64,000 nucleotides of DNA from Novosphingobium chloroacetimidivorans (GTDB lineage: Bacteria; Pseudomonadota; Alphaproteobacteria; Sphingomonadales; Sphingomonadaceae): contig NZ_JACHLR010000016.1 in NCBI RefSeq assembly GCF_014204535.1, forward strand, positions 56,630 to 120,629. Direction: 5' to 3'. Numbering within the stretch: the first letter of the stretch is position 1; each line of letters opens with the position of its first letter. Under the pieces are notes generated by a model that saw nothing but the letters and a program-made list of their open reading frames with translations, searched no databases and was not told where the DNA came from. Below, in pieces: positions 8,234-16,499 of the stretch. The translations under genes and the position numbers were made by a program.

Positions 8234-10560
8234 GCCGCTTCCCGCACTTCGACGAGGGGCACGCTCGGCGCTTCTCCGGCGGCGAAGGCGGCGCCCGACA
8301 CGTCGAGGCGATCCTCGGCGAAGCGCACCGGCACGTCGAACAGGAAGCCCGCGCACACCTTCGCACCGTCCGGAACCGGCGCGGCGAAGACGATCGTGCC
8401 GCCGGCTGCCAGGCTCCAGCCCGTGGCGATAACGCCATCCACGCTGACGCGCACGGAGCTCGCCACCGGTCGGGTGATGCGCCGCACTTGCGCCTCGTCG
8501 CCCTCGCCGTAGCGCTTCACCAGGGGGAAGGTGCCGCGCGTGCCATCGCCGGTGCCGATCGCCTGATCGAGCATCGTCGGCGTGCCGGTCATCGCACGGG
8601 AGCTGAAGTCGTAGGGATCACGTAAGCGGAACCCGCGCGCCGGTCCTCGCCGCGCGCGGAAGAAGGCGATCAGCGTGCCGATCTCCGCTTCGGACCGGAC
8701 ACCCGGGCCGACATCGAAGCGCAGCCTGGCGTCTGACCACAGTGCATTGCGGCGCTCGAAGCCCGAGGCGGTCACCGCGACGGTGGTCGAGAACTCGGGG
8801 CTGGCGCTGGCATCCTGGCCCAGCGCCAGCGGGTAGGGCACATCGTCGAAGTCCTGCATCGGAGGCTCTCCTGAGGGGGGAAGGCGCAAGAACCCGTCGC
8901 GCGCCACTTGCGGCAATGCCCAGACGACGATCTCATGCGGGGCGCGGGTCAGCGCTTCGTCGATCCCGGCATCGATCGCCCGCCAAGCCGGGTCGTTGCC
9001 GGCGTTGAGTACGAAGCCGGCGAAGTAATCCTGCTCGGCAGGTGGGTAGCCAAGCCGGGTGTTCACCAGCGCATAGGCATCGCGGCGATGGGCGTCAGCA
9101 CCGGCGGTGAGCCAGTCGTAGTCCTCCACCTGCAGCCTGTCGAACGCCGGCGCGGCCCAGCCAAGCGGCATGTTCGCCCGCAGGGCCTCTGGCGTGTGGG
9201 GCGCAAGGATGGTGGGCGTGAAGACCAGCAGCAGCGACTCGAGCGGATCGGGCGCCACGGCTGCCCGGGCAGCGACGACCAGCGCGGCGGTCGATTGCGC
9301 CAGCAGCGCGCCCGCCTGGTCGAGCAAGGCCGTCTGCGCGGGACTGAGCGGTTGGCGCAAGTCGGGGATCGCCACCGGCGTGCCGCCAAGCGCGCCCGTG
9401 GCAGCCTGGTCGTAGAGGCAGATGCGCCCGTCGCTGTAAGTCCACCACCACGGCTCGCCGACCTGGAAGCGGACGTCGACACCTGCCGCCTGCATCAGCT
9501 GGGCAAACGCCGCCGCGACCGACTGCAGCCACGCCATCGCACCCGTATGTGCGGGCGACAGCAAGGTCGAGGGTGGTACCCAGCCGGTCAGCGCCGGCTC
9601 TCCGGCAAGGTCGCGCTGCATCCACCCGGGCGGGCAGTGCTGCGCCAGGAGCTCGTAGGAAAGGGAGGCGACCGGCGAGAAGCCGAGCCGGTTGCATTCG
9701 GCGAAGAACGCGGCGTGCCAGACGCGGGTCGGCGTGTTCAGCGGATCAGCGCCATCGGGCGGCAGGAACGCGCCATCCCGGTGCGCGAGCCGGAAGTAGT
9801 GGCTCATGCCGACGTAGTGCACCACCGAGCCGCGGTAGCCGAGCTGGCGCACGTTGCGCAGCAGCCGCGCCGGTGTCTGCACGCCTTCGTCGTCGAAGCC
9901 GGTGGCGATGGCGAGGCCGGTGGGGGGAACCGCAAGGGTGCCGATCTCCAGCATGGCAGCTGCGCCTTCGCAGCGGATCTGCGACAATTCGACCCAGCCC
10001 TCGACCTCGGTGGGCAGAGGGTCGCTGCTCGTTGCGTCGTAGCCCGGAGGGGCGAGCGAGACGAACAGGCGGTCGATCGCACCGGGCCAGACCGGGTCCG
10101 CATCGGCCGGCAGTGCGAAGCCGCCCACCAGCGCGGAGAACGACAGCACCACGTGCGCGTCGTCGGGCGTGCCTTGGGCATAGTTCCACAGCCGCACGTA
10201 CCAGGTCCGCGGCGCGCCGGCGGTATCGCGGCCCTCGATCGTCAGCGTCGGCCCATTGATCTGATCGAGCGCGATCACCCCTGCCGAGCGCCAGCGGAAC
10301 GAGAGCGTCGCCCCGGCATAGCTGGCCTGCTTGGCATAGCCGAGCAACGGATGGTCGAGCCGGTCCTCGCTGTCCCAGATCAGCCCGGCAAGATCGGCGC
10401 GGCGCAGGAACGCCAGGTCGACGCGCAGCGCATCAGGTGCGGTGGAAACCACACTGGCCATCATCGGGCGCGGGAAGTTGACGGTCCAGAATCGCGGGTC
10501 GAAGCGCTGGATCCAGTCGCTCTCCTGCCCCTCGCGCGTGCTTGCGAGCCAGAATGCCAT
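8230..10560 (-). CDS. GTA distal-tail protein (DUF2460) fused to a TIM-barrel-like N-terminal region
   Basis: The last ~200 residues, from MQDFDDVPYPLALGQDA, are a complete DUF2460/TIGR02217-type distal tail domain (FERRNALWSDARLRFDVG, IAFFRARRGPARGFRLRDPYDFSS). In R. capsulatus gp12 that domain is the whole protein. Here about 565 residues precede it, with a beta-rich start (DLAGLIWDSEDRLDHP, TLTIEGRD) and a segment that looks like a TIM barrel of glycoside-hydrolase type: SVVHYVGMSHYF, VASLSYELL, VDVRFQVGEPWWWTY, VFTPTI. The frame is open throughout with normal codon use, so the fusion looks real. I recall similar long proteins in sphingomonads named non-contractile tail sheath proteins, but could not check. 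It starts 105 bases after the tape-measure gene. Confidence 0.82.
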   Translation of the reverse strand: MAFWLASTREGQESDWIQRFDPRFWTVNFPRPMMASVVSTAPDALRVDLAFLRRADLAGLIWDSEDRLDHPLLGYAKQASYAGATLSFRWRSAGVIALDQINGPTLTIEGRDTAGAPRTWYVRLWNYAQGTPDDAHVVLSFSALVGGFALPADADPVWPGAIDRLFVSLAPPGYDATSSDPLPTEVEGWVELSQIRCEGAAAMLEIGTLAVPPTGLAIATGFDDEGVQTPARLLRNVRQLGYRGSVVHYVGMSHYFRLAHRDGAFLPPDGADPLNTPTRVWHAAFFAECNRLGFSPVASLSYELLAQHCPPGWMQRDLAGEPALTGWVPPSTLLSPAHTGAMAWLQSVAAAFAQLMQAAGVDVRFQVGEPWWWTYSDGRICLYDQAATGALGGTPVAIPDLRQPLSPAQTALLDQAGALLAQSTAALVVAARAAVAPDPLESLLLVFTPTILAPHTPEALRANMPLGWAAPAFDRLQVEDYDWLTAGADAHRRDAYALVNTRLGYPPAEQDYFAGFVLNAGNDPAWRAIDAGIDEALTRAPHEIVVWALPQVARDGFLRLPPSGEPPMQDFDDVPYPLALGQDASASPEFSTTVAVTASGFERRNALWSDARLRFDVGPGVRSEAEIGTLIAFFRARRGPARGFRLRDPYDFSSRAMTGTPTMLDQAIGTGDGTRGTFPLVKRYGEGDEAQVRRITRPVASSVRVSVDGVIATGWSLAAGGTIVFAAPVPDGAKVCAGFLFDVPVRFAEDRLDVSGAAFAAGEAPSVPLVEVREAA

Positions 10561-10664
10561 GGTGTTGCCTCGTTGGTTAGGAGTGGGACATTGGTGCGAA
10601 TGGCTTGGCTCTCTCGCCGCCCGAACATCGTCTTCGTCGCGGGAATGACGATTGTCCGAGGGAT

Positions 10665-11213
10665 CTACCCCGACAGCGCCCGCCGCACGGCGCTTGCGAC
10701 CTGGCGGGAGGAGCGCTGCAGCGATCGCGGCGCACTGGACCCCGCTGGCGCAGCAAGGTTGATCGACACGCGCACATCGCGTGCCCGCGACGCTGCGGGC
10801 TCGATCCGGCCCGCGCTGGTGGGCACGAATACCTCCGGCCCGCGCTCGCCGACCATGTAGCCTCGTCCCGGTGCGACATTGCCGCCGGTCGCGCGCCCGG
10901 GCAGTCCCAGCAGCGCGCCGGCAATACCGGATAGGTCCAGCCCGCTGCCCGCACCGCCGCCGCCGATAAGGCCCTTGAGCGACTGTGCCGCGACCGCTTC
11001 CAGTGCATCGAGCGCCACGCGCTTGAGGTCGTCGAAGCCGAGGCTACCCTTGCGGATCGCGCCGGTCAGTCCGCGTTCGAGCACATCCCCGGCGCGGGCG
11101 AAGCCGGCCACGAGGTTGCCGTCGACGCTGGCGCGCATGCGCTCGACGTCGCGCGCGAAACCCTCGGTGCCGGCGCGCACCTCGACCAGCAGAGTGTCGA
11201 CGGCGTCATCCAT
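10665..11213 (-). CDS. Short tail tape measure protein (gp11-like)
   Basis: Sets tail length and is threaded through the tail tube. The C-terminal part has the tape-measure signature GGNVAPGRGYMVGERGPEVFVP and the central part a glycine-rich hydrophobic stretch (GLIGGGGAGSGLDLSGIAGALLGLPG). At 182 aa it is very short for a tape measure but similar to the 219-aa GTA protein. The start overlaps the upstream chaperone gene by 8 bases. R. capsulatus GTA makes short tails, consistent with this size. Confidence 0.85.
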   Translation of the reverse strand: MDDAVDTLLVEVRAGTEGFARDVERMRASVDGNLVAGFARAGDVLERGLTGAIRKGSLGFDDLKRVALDALEAVAAQSLKGLIGGGGAGSGLDLSGIAGALLGLPGRATGGNVAPGRGYMVGERGPEVFVPTSAGRIEPAASRARDVRVSINLAAPAGSSAPRSLQRSSRQVASAVRRALSG

Positions 11214-11391
11214 GATCTTGCTCCATCAGGCGTCGCAGGGTTGCCGCGTCGATCGGTGGGGAAGCGTCGCGGGCAAGCGCGGCAGTCAGTTCGGCGAGGG
11301 TGGCGTGCCAGAACACGTCGGGCCGCCAGCCGAGGCGCCGCGCGGCCACTCCGCTCAGTGCCGACGCCATCGGACCGAACCGCTCGCTCAT
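11206..11391 (-). CDS. Phage tail assembly chaperone, small (gp10.1-like)
   Basis: 61-aa protein with the pattern MASALSGVAARRLGWRPDVFW and DAATLRRLMEQ typical of the small tail assembly chaperone found before the tape measure in GTA clusters. ATG 11391 overlaps the stop of gp10 by 4 bases. The pair gp10/gp10.1 takes the place of the frameshifted chaperone pair of lambda-like phages. Confidence 0.8.
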   Translation of the reverse strand: MSERFGPMASALSGVAARRLGWRPDVFWHATLAELTAALARDASPPIDAATLRRLMEQDHG

Positions 11392-11699
11392 GGCTCGCCG
11401 CCGAGGATCTGCCGCAGCAGCACGCGCAGGGGTGCGGCTGCGGCGGCGAGGCCGAGCGCGAGCACCGCATCCCCGAACGCCTCGCGCGAGAGGTCCTGCC
11501 GGTCGGCCAGGCAGTGCCAGAACAGACCGGCGAGTTCGGCAAGGCGCAGCTCGCCCCGCGCCGCACGCTCGACCAGCGCGAACAGGGGCCCAAGCTCTTC
11601 CTCGGCCGCCACCAGCGCGCCGAAGCTGGGGCGCAGCACCAGTTCGCGCCCGGCGAGCGACAGCGCCGCCTCGCCGCGATAGGGATTGGCGGCGCTCAT
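11388..11699 (-). CDS. GTA gp10-family tail assembly chaperone
   Basis: 103 aa; residues GEAALSLAGRELVLRPSFGALVAAEEELG near the start and the C-terminal helical part are typical of the GTA gp10 family, which is thought to keep the tape measure soluble until the tube forms around it. It sits between the major tail gene (4-base overlap) and the small chaperone gene (4-base overlap). Confidence 0.85.
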   Translation of the reverse strand: MSAANPYRGEAALSLAGRELVLRPSFGALVAAEEELGPLFALVERAARGELRLAELAGLFWHCLADRQDLSREAFGDAVLALGLAAAAAPLRVLLRQILGGEP

Positions 11700-12103
11700 G
11701 CCGGCACCACCTGGCCCGAGCTTTCGAGCTGCAGCGTGTAGTTGCGCTCTCCGTTGAAATCGCCGGCATAGTCCAGCCGCTGGACCAGGAAGCGCCCGCG
11801 CAGCCGCTCGCCGTCCTCGAAGGCCAGTTCGTAGTCGTCCAACGTGCCGGCGAGCGCATTGGCGCGCAGCTTGGCCTCGGCCGCGCTGCCCAGGAACACG
11901 CCCGCCGCGCTGACCGAGACGGCGCGCACGCCTGCACCGGAAAGCAGCTCGCGCCAGCCGGCGCTGGCCTTGTTGGTGATGACCACGGTTTCGCTGGTCA
12001 CGCTCATCTGGGTGGTGCGCAGGCCGGCGACGGTTTGGTAAGCCGGCGGCACGGCGCCATCGGCGATCTTGAGAAGGAAGGCGCTGCCTTTCTGGGCGGG
12101 CAT
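11696..12103 (-). CDS. GTA major tail tube protein (gp9-like)
   Basis: 135-aa tail tube subunit of the TP901-1 type. Motifs: MPAQKGSAFLLKI at the start, VITNKASAGWRELL in the middle, and DYELAFEDGERLRGRFLVQRL near the end. ATG 12103 is preceded by GGAGA at good spacing; the longer open frame upstream is antisense-like. It forms the hexameric rings of the tube, with monomers stacking on the terminator gp8. Confidence 0.87.
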   Translation of the reverse strand: MPAQKGSAFLLKIADGAVPPAYQTVAGLRTTQMSVTSETVVITNKASAGWRELLSGAGVRAVSVSAAGVFLGSAAEAKLRANALAGTLDDYELAFEDGERLRGRFLVQRLDYAGDFNGERNYTLQLESSGQVVPA

Positions 12104-12131
12104 GTTCAGGTCTCCAGTCTGGGTGGCGGTG

Positions 12132-12521
12132 TCAGGCGGCGAACACGCGAAAGGCGTACTCGAGCAGGATGGCGCGGCGGCTCTCGCCCCGCTGTTCGGC
12201 GCGTGCGCGCAGGAAGCGGGTGGAAGCCACCCGGAAGCCGGCCTGCGCTGAAGGCAGGCTCTCGATGCGGGCCTCGATCGCATTCGCAAGTTGCGCGCCG
12301 GCATCCGGCACATCGCCGCGGCAATGCAGTTCCAGCGCCACCCGCACTTCGCGTCCGCGGATGGTCTTGGTGCTCCAGTCGGTGCTGGCGCTGGCCGCGA
12401 TCGCCAGCCAGGGCAGGCTGGTCCGCTGCGGTGCTTCCTCGTCCACGGCGTTGAGTTGCGCGGTGAGCAGCGGGTCCGCCTTGATCCAGGCAAGCAGCGC
12501 GGCGCGCACAGGCATTTCCAT
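12132..12521 (-). CDS. GTA tail terminator (gp8-like, DUF3168)
   Basis: 129 aa; VRAALLAWIKADPLLTAQL and VALELHCRGDVPDAGAQLANAIEARI match DUF3168, the tail terminator or tail-completion family. It should cap the tube and contact the stopper and adaptor of the head. The gap to the major tail gene is 28 bases and to the small upstream ORF 3 bases. Confidence 0.83.
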   Translation of the reverse strand: MEMPVRAALLAWIKADPLLTAQLNAVDEEAPQRTSLPWLAIAASASTDWSTKTIRGREVRVALELHCRGDVPDAGAQLANAIEARIESLPSAQAGFRVASTRFLRARAEQRGESRRAILLEYAFRVFAA

Positions 12522-12524
12522 GGT

Positions 12525-12680
12525 CTATCCTTTCGCGAACAGGGGCCAGAGCAGCGCGGCGTGGCGCCAGCGCCCGGCGCGAGAGGTTCGCTGCGCCGCC
12601 ACGCGCGCCTGGGCGAGGGCGGCGGCATGGGCTTCGAGGCGCCGGGTTAGAGCGGCGAAGCCGGGGACTTGCGCGATCAT
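12525..12680 (-). CDS. Small protein in the gp7 (stopper) position of the GTA cluster
   Basis: 51-residue basic, alanine-rich helical protein (LTRRLEAHAAALAQARVAAQRTSR). ATG 12680 overlaps the stop of the gp6 gene by 4 bases, and the gene ends 3 bases before gp8, so it is well placed for translation. In R. capsulatus this slot holds gp7, a stopper of about 110 aa. This one is half that length and I cannot see the head-tail adaptor fold. It could be a reduced stopper or an unrelated small protein. Confidence 0.6.
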   Translation of the reverse strand: MIAQVPGFAALTRRLEAHAAALAQARVAAQRTSRAGRWRHAALLWPLFAKG

Positions 12681-13222
12681 GCGAGGCGCAGCCGGCGCCA
12701 GGGCCGCCACAGGGCGACCACCGAGGCAGGCGGCAGCGGCGCTGCGCCCGAACCCTCGCGCTCGCGATGCTGGTGCGCGGCCAGGCGGACGACGCCATGC
12801 CGCAGCGCCTCGGGCAAGCCGTCCCACTCGGGCGCGAGGCCGGCGACGAAGCGCACTGCGATCCGGCCGGCTCGCGGGAAGCGGATGCGCAGGGCGCCGG
12901 TGCCGTCCGCACGCAGGTCGATCTCGTAGCGGTCCGCGTCGAGCAGGGTGCGGGTGCCATCGCCGTCGACCTGGTCGACCGCGACGATGGCCTGCACCGG
13001 CCGGGTGCCCAGCGCCTGCCAGCATGCGTGAGAGGGGAGCCGTTCCTCGCAAGTCTGTTCCAGCAGCATCGATCCGGTGAAGCTCTCGGCCGTCTCCAGT
13101 GCGCTGGCTAGCAGGGCCCGCAGCGGCGCGTCGTCGGCATTGATGGTGATGCCGAGCCATTGCTTGAGCTCGGCCAGCGCCGAGCCCGGCGGCACGGCAG
13201 GGGTGATGATCGTGCGGGTCAT
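12677..13222 (-). CDS. GTA head-tail adaptor (gp6-like)
   Basis: 181 aa; LAELKQWLGITINADDAPLRALLASALETAESFTG is the typical phiE125 gp8/HK97 gp6 connector start, and FPRAGRIAVRFVAGLAPEWDGLPEALRHGVVRLAAHQHRERE the conserved C-terminal half. It builds the ring below the portal. It is separated from the capsid gene by repeat element A1 (13239-13373) rather than by the short spacing seen elsewhere in the operon. Confidence 0.87.
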   Translation of the reverse strand: MTRTIITPAVPPGSALAELKQWLGITINADDAPLRALLASALETAESFTGSMLLEQTCEERLPSHACWQALGTRPVQAIVAVDQVDGDGTRTLLDADRYEIDLRADGTGALRIRFPRAGRIAVRFVAGLAPEWDGLPEALRHGVVRLAAHQHREREGSGAAPLPPASVVALWRPWRRLRLA

Positions 13223-13238
13223 GGTGTCTCCGATTGTG

Positions 13239-13373
13239 TCCTCCCCGGTCCGGGGAGGGGGACCACCCGAAGGGTGGTGGAGGGGACTCGCGGCCTCACC
13301 AGACCTTGTGCGCTGGCGAGAGTCCCCTCCGTCAGCCGCTCACGCGGCTGCCACCTCCCCGATCCGGGGAGGA
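13239..13373. repeat. Family A palindromic repeat, copy A1 (inside GTA operon)
   Basis: Bounded by hairpins CCTCCCCGG/CCGGGGAGG at both ends, with internal blocks GGTGGTGGAGGGG and CCCCTCCGTCAG. It fills the gap between capsid and adaptor genes. The same design occurs at 16500, 19298, 30427 and (partly) 63874. Confidence 0.85.
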
Positions 13374-13378
13374 CAGGC

Positions 13379-14500
13379 TCAGGCCGAAATCTTCAGCAGC
13401 TTGATCGCGTCGCTATCGAGCACCTGGCCGCCGATCCGCTTGGTGGCGTAGAAGTGGACGAACGGCTTGTTGGTGAACGGATCGCGCAGGATCGAAGTCG
13501 CGCTGCGCTCGGCGATGAGGTAGCCGGCGCGGAAGTTGCCGAAGGCGATCGGCACAGTGCCTGCCGCGATGTCGGGCATGTCCTCGGCTTCGACCACCGG
13601 ATAGCCGAGCAGGCGGTCCGGCTGGCCGGCGGCGAGCCCCGGCTGCCATACGAAGGCGCCGTCGCTGGTCTTCAGCTTGCGCACTTCGGCCAGCGTCGCC
13701 GCGTTCATCACCCAGCTCGCACCCTGGCGATGCCCGGACTTGAGTGCATGGACGAGGTCGATCAGCTTGTTCTCCGGCTCGGCGCCAAGCCCTGCTGCGG
13801 CCCCGGTGGCGAGGAACTGCAGCGTGCCGAAGGCGCGCGTGGCATCGTCCGTTGCCGCCGAAGGTGCGTTCAGGAAGCCGCGCGGCCGGTTGGTGCCATT
13901 GCCGTTGACGAATGCGGCGCCTTCCGCGCGGGCGAACTCCATCGCGATCTCGTCGGCCAGCCAGGTTTCGAGGTCGAAGGCGGCATCGTCGAGCATCGCC
14001 TGGCTCGCGGCCGGGTTGGCGTAGAGCTCGCCCGAAGGCGGGGCGATCTCCGCGAACGAAGGCGTCGCCGTTTCGGGCCGAGCCGCCGTCTCGCTCACCC
14101 AGCCCGACGCGGTGCCGCCCGTGGTGACCAGCTTGCGGTAGCCGGCGCTGCCGGTCTGGACCACCTGGGCGATCGAACGGATCGGGCTGATGTCCTTGAG
14201 CCGCGCGCCGATCAGCGCGTCGATCTCGCGCGGGACGGCATAGCCGCCATCCGCCGCGACCGCGCCGGACAGCGACTTGACCTCTGCCTCGCGGCCCTGG
14301 CGCAAGTAGCCATCGACGAAGCTCTTCACTTCGATGCTGGCGGCGGCTCCGCCGATAAGTGGACGCGCGGCGCGGCCCATGCGGTCGAGGCGGGTCTTCA
14401 CGTCTTCCACGTCGGTGCGCAGGGCATCGACGGCGGCGTCGGTGGCGTCTGCTCGTGCGACGAGGTCGAACGAGGCTTCGAGGATTGCGGTGTCTTCCAT
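13379..14500 (-). CDS. GTA major capsid protein (gp5-like, HK97 fold)
   Basis: 373 aa. The first ~90 residues are a charged helical scaffolding region (delta domain) normally removed by the prohead protease; then the HK97-fold core, with TGGTASGWVSETAARPETATPSFAE, ELYANPAASQAMLDDA, GNGTNRPRGFLN, GASWVMNAATLAEVRKLK and PVVEAEDMPDIAAGTVPIAFGNFRAGYLIAER. These are the standard motifs of phage/GTA capsids. Repeats flank it on both sides: A1 downstream and B1 upstream. Confidence 0.95.
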   Translation of the reverse strand: MEDTAILEASFDLVARADATDAAVDALRTDVEDVKTRLDRMGRAARPLIGGAAASIEVKSFVDGYLRQGREAEVKSLSGAVAADGGYAVPREIDALIGARLKDISPIRSIAQVVQTGSAGYRKLVTTGGTASGWVSETAARPETATPSFAEIAPPSGELYANPAASQAMLDDAAFDLETWLADEIAMEFARAEGAAFVNGNGTNRPRGFLNAPSAATDDATRAFGTLQFLATGAAAGLGAEPENKLIDLVHALKSGHRQGASWVMNAATLAEVRKLKTSDGAFVWQPGLAAGQPDRLLGYPVVEAEDMPDIAAGTVPIAFGNFRAGYLIAERSATSILRDPFTNKPFVHFYATKRIGGQVLDSDAIKLLKISA

Positions 14501-14531
14501 GGGTTCTCACTTTCCTTTGGAGGTAAAATCT

Positions 14532-14622
14532 TCGTCGCCCCCGTGGAGGCGGGGGCCCCGCGTCTTGCGGAGGGGGGAGCGGCAGAAGCACCAGCGGGGT
14601 CCCCGCCTGCGCGGGGACGACG
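14532..14622. repeat. Family B paired REP-like element, copy B1
   Basis: Two inverted units, CGTCGCCCCCGTGGAGGCGG (left) and its counterpart ending GCGGGGACGACG (right), separated by about 30 bases. It lies between protease and capsid genes, inside the GTA operon. Confidence 0.75.
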
Positions 14623-14627
14623 GCAGG

Positions 14628-15029
14628 TCAATTCGAAGTGAAGAGATGCACCCGCGAGCCATATTGCAGCGGGTGGGTGACGAGGCTGACCTCCAGCAGT
14701 TCGACGGCCAGCAGGTCGCGCCCAGCCGCGCAGTACGCGGACTCCCGGGCATGATAGCCAAAGCTCAATCCCGTCACCGCGCCGCGCTTCAAGGCGAGCC
14801 CGGCGATTCCCTCGGCGTTGTCGATCGCCGCGATCACGCGCAGCCCGCGTGCGTCCTCCGCGACATGCTCGACCCAGCCGACGCGCTGGTCGGCACGGTG
14901 CTGCCAGAACAGCGGCAGCGGATCGCGCCGGTGCGCCAGGCTGCGCGCGAAGGCTCCGGGCCTGATCGCATCGCGATGCCCGTCGCGCCGCCCGAACAGC
15001 GCCGCATAGCCGGCAAAGCGCAAGGTCAC
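14628..15029 (-). CDS. GTA prohead protease (gp4-like)
   Basis: HK97-type serine protease (U35/S78) that matures the capsid. Motifs: FAGYAALFGRRDGHRDAIRPGAF at the start, the His of PLFWQH, the Ser of LSFGYHARES and the conserved ELLEVSLVTHP. Start is taken as GTG 15029, whose GTGA overlaps the stop of the DUF6127 gene; the ATG at 15104 would lie deep inside that gene. Length 133 aa, shorter than typical R. capsulatus gp4 but with all active-site motifs. Confidence 0.85.
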   Translation of the reverse strand: MTLRFAGYAALFGRRDGHRDAIRPGAFARSLAHRRDPLPLFWQHRADQRVGWVEHVAEDARGLRVIAAIDNAEGIAGLALKRGAVTGLSFGYHARESAYCAAGRDLLAVELLEVSLVTHPLQYGSRVHLFTSN

Positions 15030-15331
15030 TTGAGCAGACCCGTCGCGCCGAGCCGCACCGCCAGGCCCAGCAGCAGCACCGCACACAAGCCGCGCACGAT
15101 CCAACCGAGCGCCGCGTTGCGCGCGCTCGCCTTGGCATCGCGCCAGGCGCGCAGCAGCTCGCGCAGTTCGGAGACGTCACGCGAGGCACGCGCATCGTCG
15201 AGGCCGATCGAGGCGAGGGTGCGCTGGGCGCCCAGTTCGCTGGCCTCCTCCACGATCGCGCGCAGGGTCACGAGATCGGCACCTTCGCCGCGCGCCTGCG
15301 ACAGAAGACCCGCGAGCATATCCTGGTTCAT
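15026..15331 (-). CDS. DUF6127-type small membrane protein (gp3.5 position)
   Basis: 101 aa. An acidic, helical N-terminal two-thirds (LAGLLSQARGEGADLVTLRAIVEEASELGAQR) is followed by one C-terminal transmembrane helix (GWIVRGLCAVLLLGLAVRLGATGLL). It occupies the slot between portal and protease, where GTA clusters have a small ORF, and is coupled by 4-base overlaps to both. Function unknown. Confidence 0.75.
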   Translation of the reverse strand: MNQDMLAGLLSQARGEGADLVTLRAIVEEASELGAQRTLASIGLDDARASRDVSELRELLRAWRDAKASARNAALGWIVRGLCAVLLLGLAVRLGATGLLK

Positions 15332-16482
15332 GATTTGTTCCCTTCAATTTTTGCCGGCAGGCCCAGCAGCGCCCGCTTCTCCGCCGGATCGAGGAAGTCG
15401 GCGGCGCTGACTTGCGACCACAACCGCTCGCGGTCCTCGGCCAGCGCGGGCACGCGATCCAAGTCGATGGCGAGGCGCTCGTCGGCGAACCATGGCGCCA
15501 GACCCTCGGCCAGGGCGCCGAGCAGCTTGGCGGCGAGCGGCAGCAGGGTGAGCCGCCACAGCGCCCGGTTCGCCTCGCGATAGTTGGCGTACGTTGCGTC
15601 GCCCGGCAGGCCGAGCAGCATCGGCGGCACTCCGAAGGCGAGCGCGATGTCGCGCGCGGCGGCGGCCTTCAGCGTGGCGAAGTCCATGTCCGCCGGGCTC
15701 AGCGCCATCGCCTGCCATTTCAGCCCGCCTTCCAGCAGCAGCGGCCTTCCGGCATTGGCGGCGCCCGAGAAGGTACGGCCCAGTTCGTCGCGCAGGCGGT
15801 CGAACTGTTCGCCCGTCAGCGTGGCGCCGTCACCGCCGTCGTAGACCAGCGCGCCGGAGGGCCTGGCCGAGTTCTCCAGGATCTGGCGGTTCCAGTCCGC
15901 CGCGGCATTGTGGATGGCGATCGCCTGCTCGGCGGCGACCAGGCAGCCGGCGCCGTGATGATCGTCCGCCGGGTGGAAGTGGCGGACGTGGATCAGGTTG
16001 GGCGCGCCGTCCTCGTCTTCCAGCGGGATGGTCACGGGTCGACCGCCGACGGTGTAGGTCCAGGCGGCGGGCCAACCATCCGGGCCAGCGACGACGCTCA
16101 TCCGCTCGGGGCGCAGGGCGAACAGCTCGATGGGGAAGCCGCGCGCATCCTTCAGCACCTGGACGAAGGCATTGCCGTGCAGCAGCAGGTGCGAGGCGAG
16201 CGTCTCCGTCAGCGACTGCCCGGCGCTGGTCGCCCGAACCAGCGCGCTCAGCTTGGGGTCGGCGGGAAGCAGCGGCGCGCCGGCGATCCCCTCCGCCACC
16301 AGCCGCACGGCGCGCTGGGCGACCGGGTTCTCCAGATAGGCGCGGCGGACGGCGGCATTGTACTCGAACGGCGCGCGGCCGTGCTCGGTGGCGAAGAGCC
16401 AGGGCGAGGCCGACCCGCGCGCCAGCGGCACCCGGCGCTCCGCGCCCTTGAAGGCGGTGACGATGGCTTGGACGAACGACAT
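15328..16482 (-). CDS. GTA portal protein (gp3-like)
   Basis: 384-aa HK97-type portal through which DNA is packaged. Motifs: FEYNAAVRRAYLENPVAQRAVRLVAEGIAGAPL, LLLHGNAFVQVLKDARGFP, ALRPERMSV, AADWNRQILENSARPSGALVY and GVPPMLLGLPGDATYANYREANRALWRLTLLPL. Start ATG 16482 has a family-like N-terminus (MSFVQAIVTAFKGAERR); the longer open frame upstream is antisense-like and crosses repeat A2 and the terminase gene. Confidence 0.94.
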   Translation of the reverse strand: MSFVQAIVTAFKGAERRVPLARGSASPWLFATEHGRAPFEYNAAVRRAYLENPVAQRAVRLVAEGIAGAPLLPADPKLSALVRATSAGQSLTETLASHLLLHGNAFVQVLKDARGFPIELFALRPERMSVVAGPDGWPAAWTYTVGGRPVTIPLEDEDGAPNLIHVRHFHPADDHHGAGCLVAAEQAIAIHNAAADWNRQILENSARPSGALVYDGGDGATLTGEQFDRLRDELGRTFSGAANAGRPLLLEGGLKWQAMALSPADMDFATLKAAAARDIALAFGVPPMLLGLPGDATYANYREANRALWRLTLLPLAAKLLGALAEGLAPWFADERLAIDLDRVPALAEDRERLWSQVSAADFLDPAEKRALLGLPAKIEGNKS

Positions 16483-16499
16483 GTATTCCCTTTCCTGGT

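Noticed and set aside
8908..10860. 650-aa plus-strand ORF
   Set aside because: Antisense of the distal-tail fusion gene; composition typical of GC-rich shadow frames.
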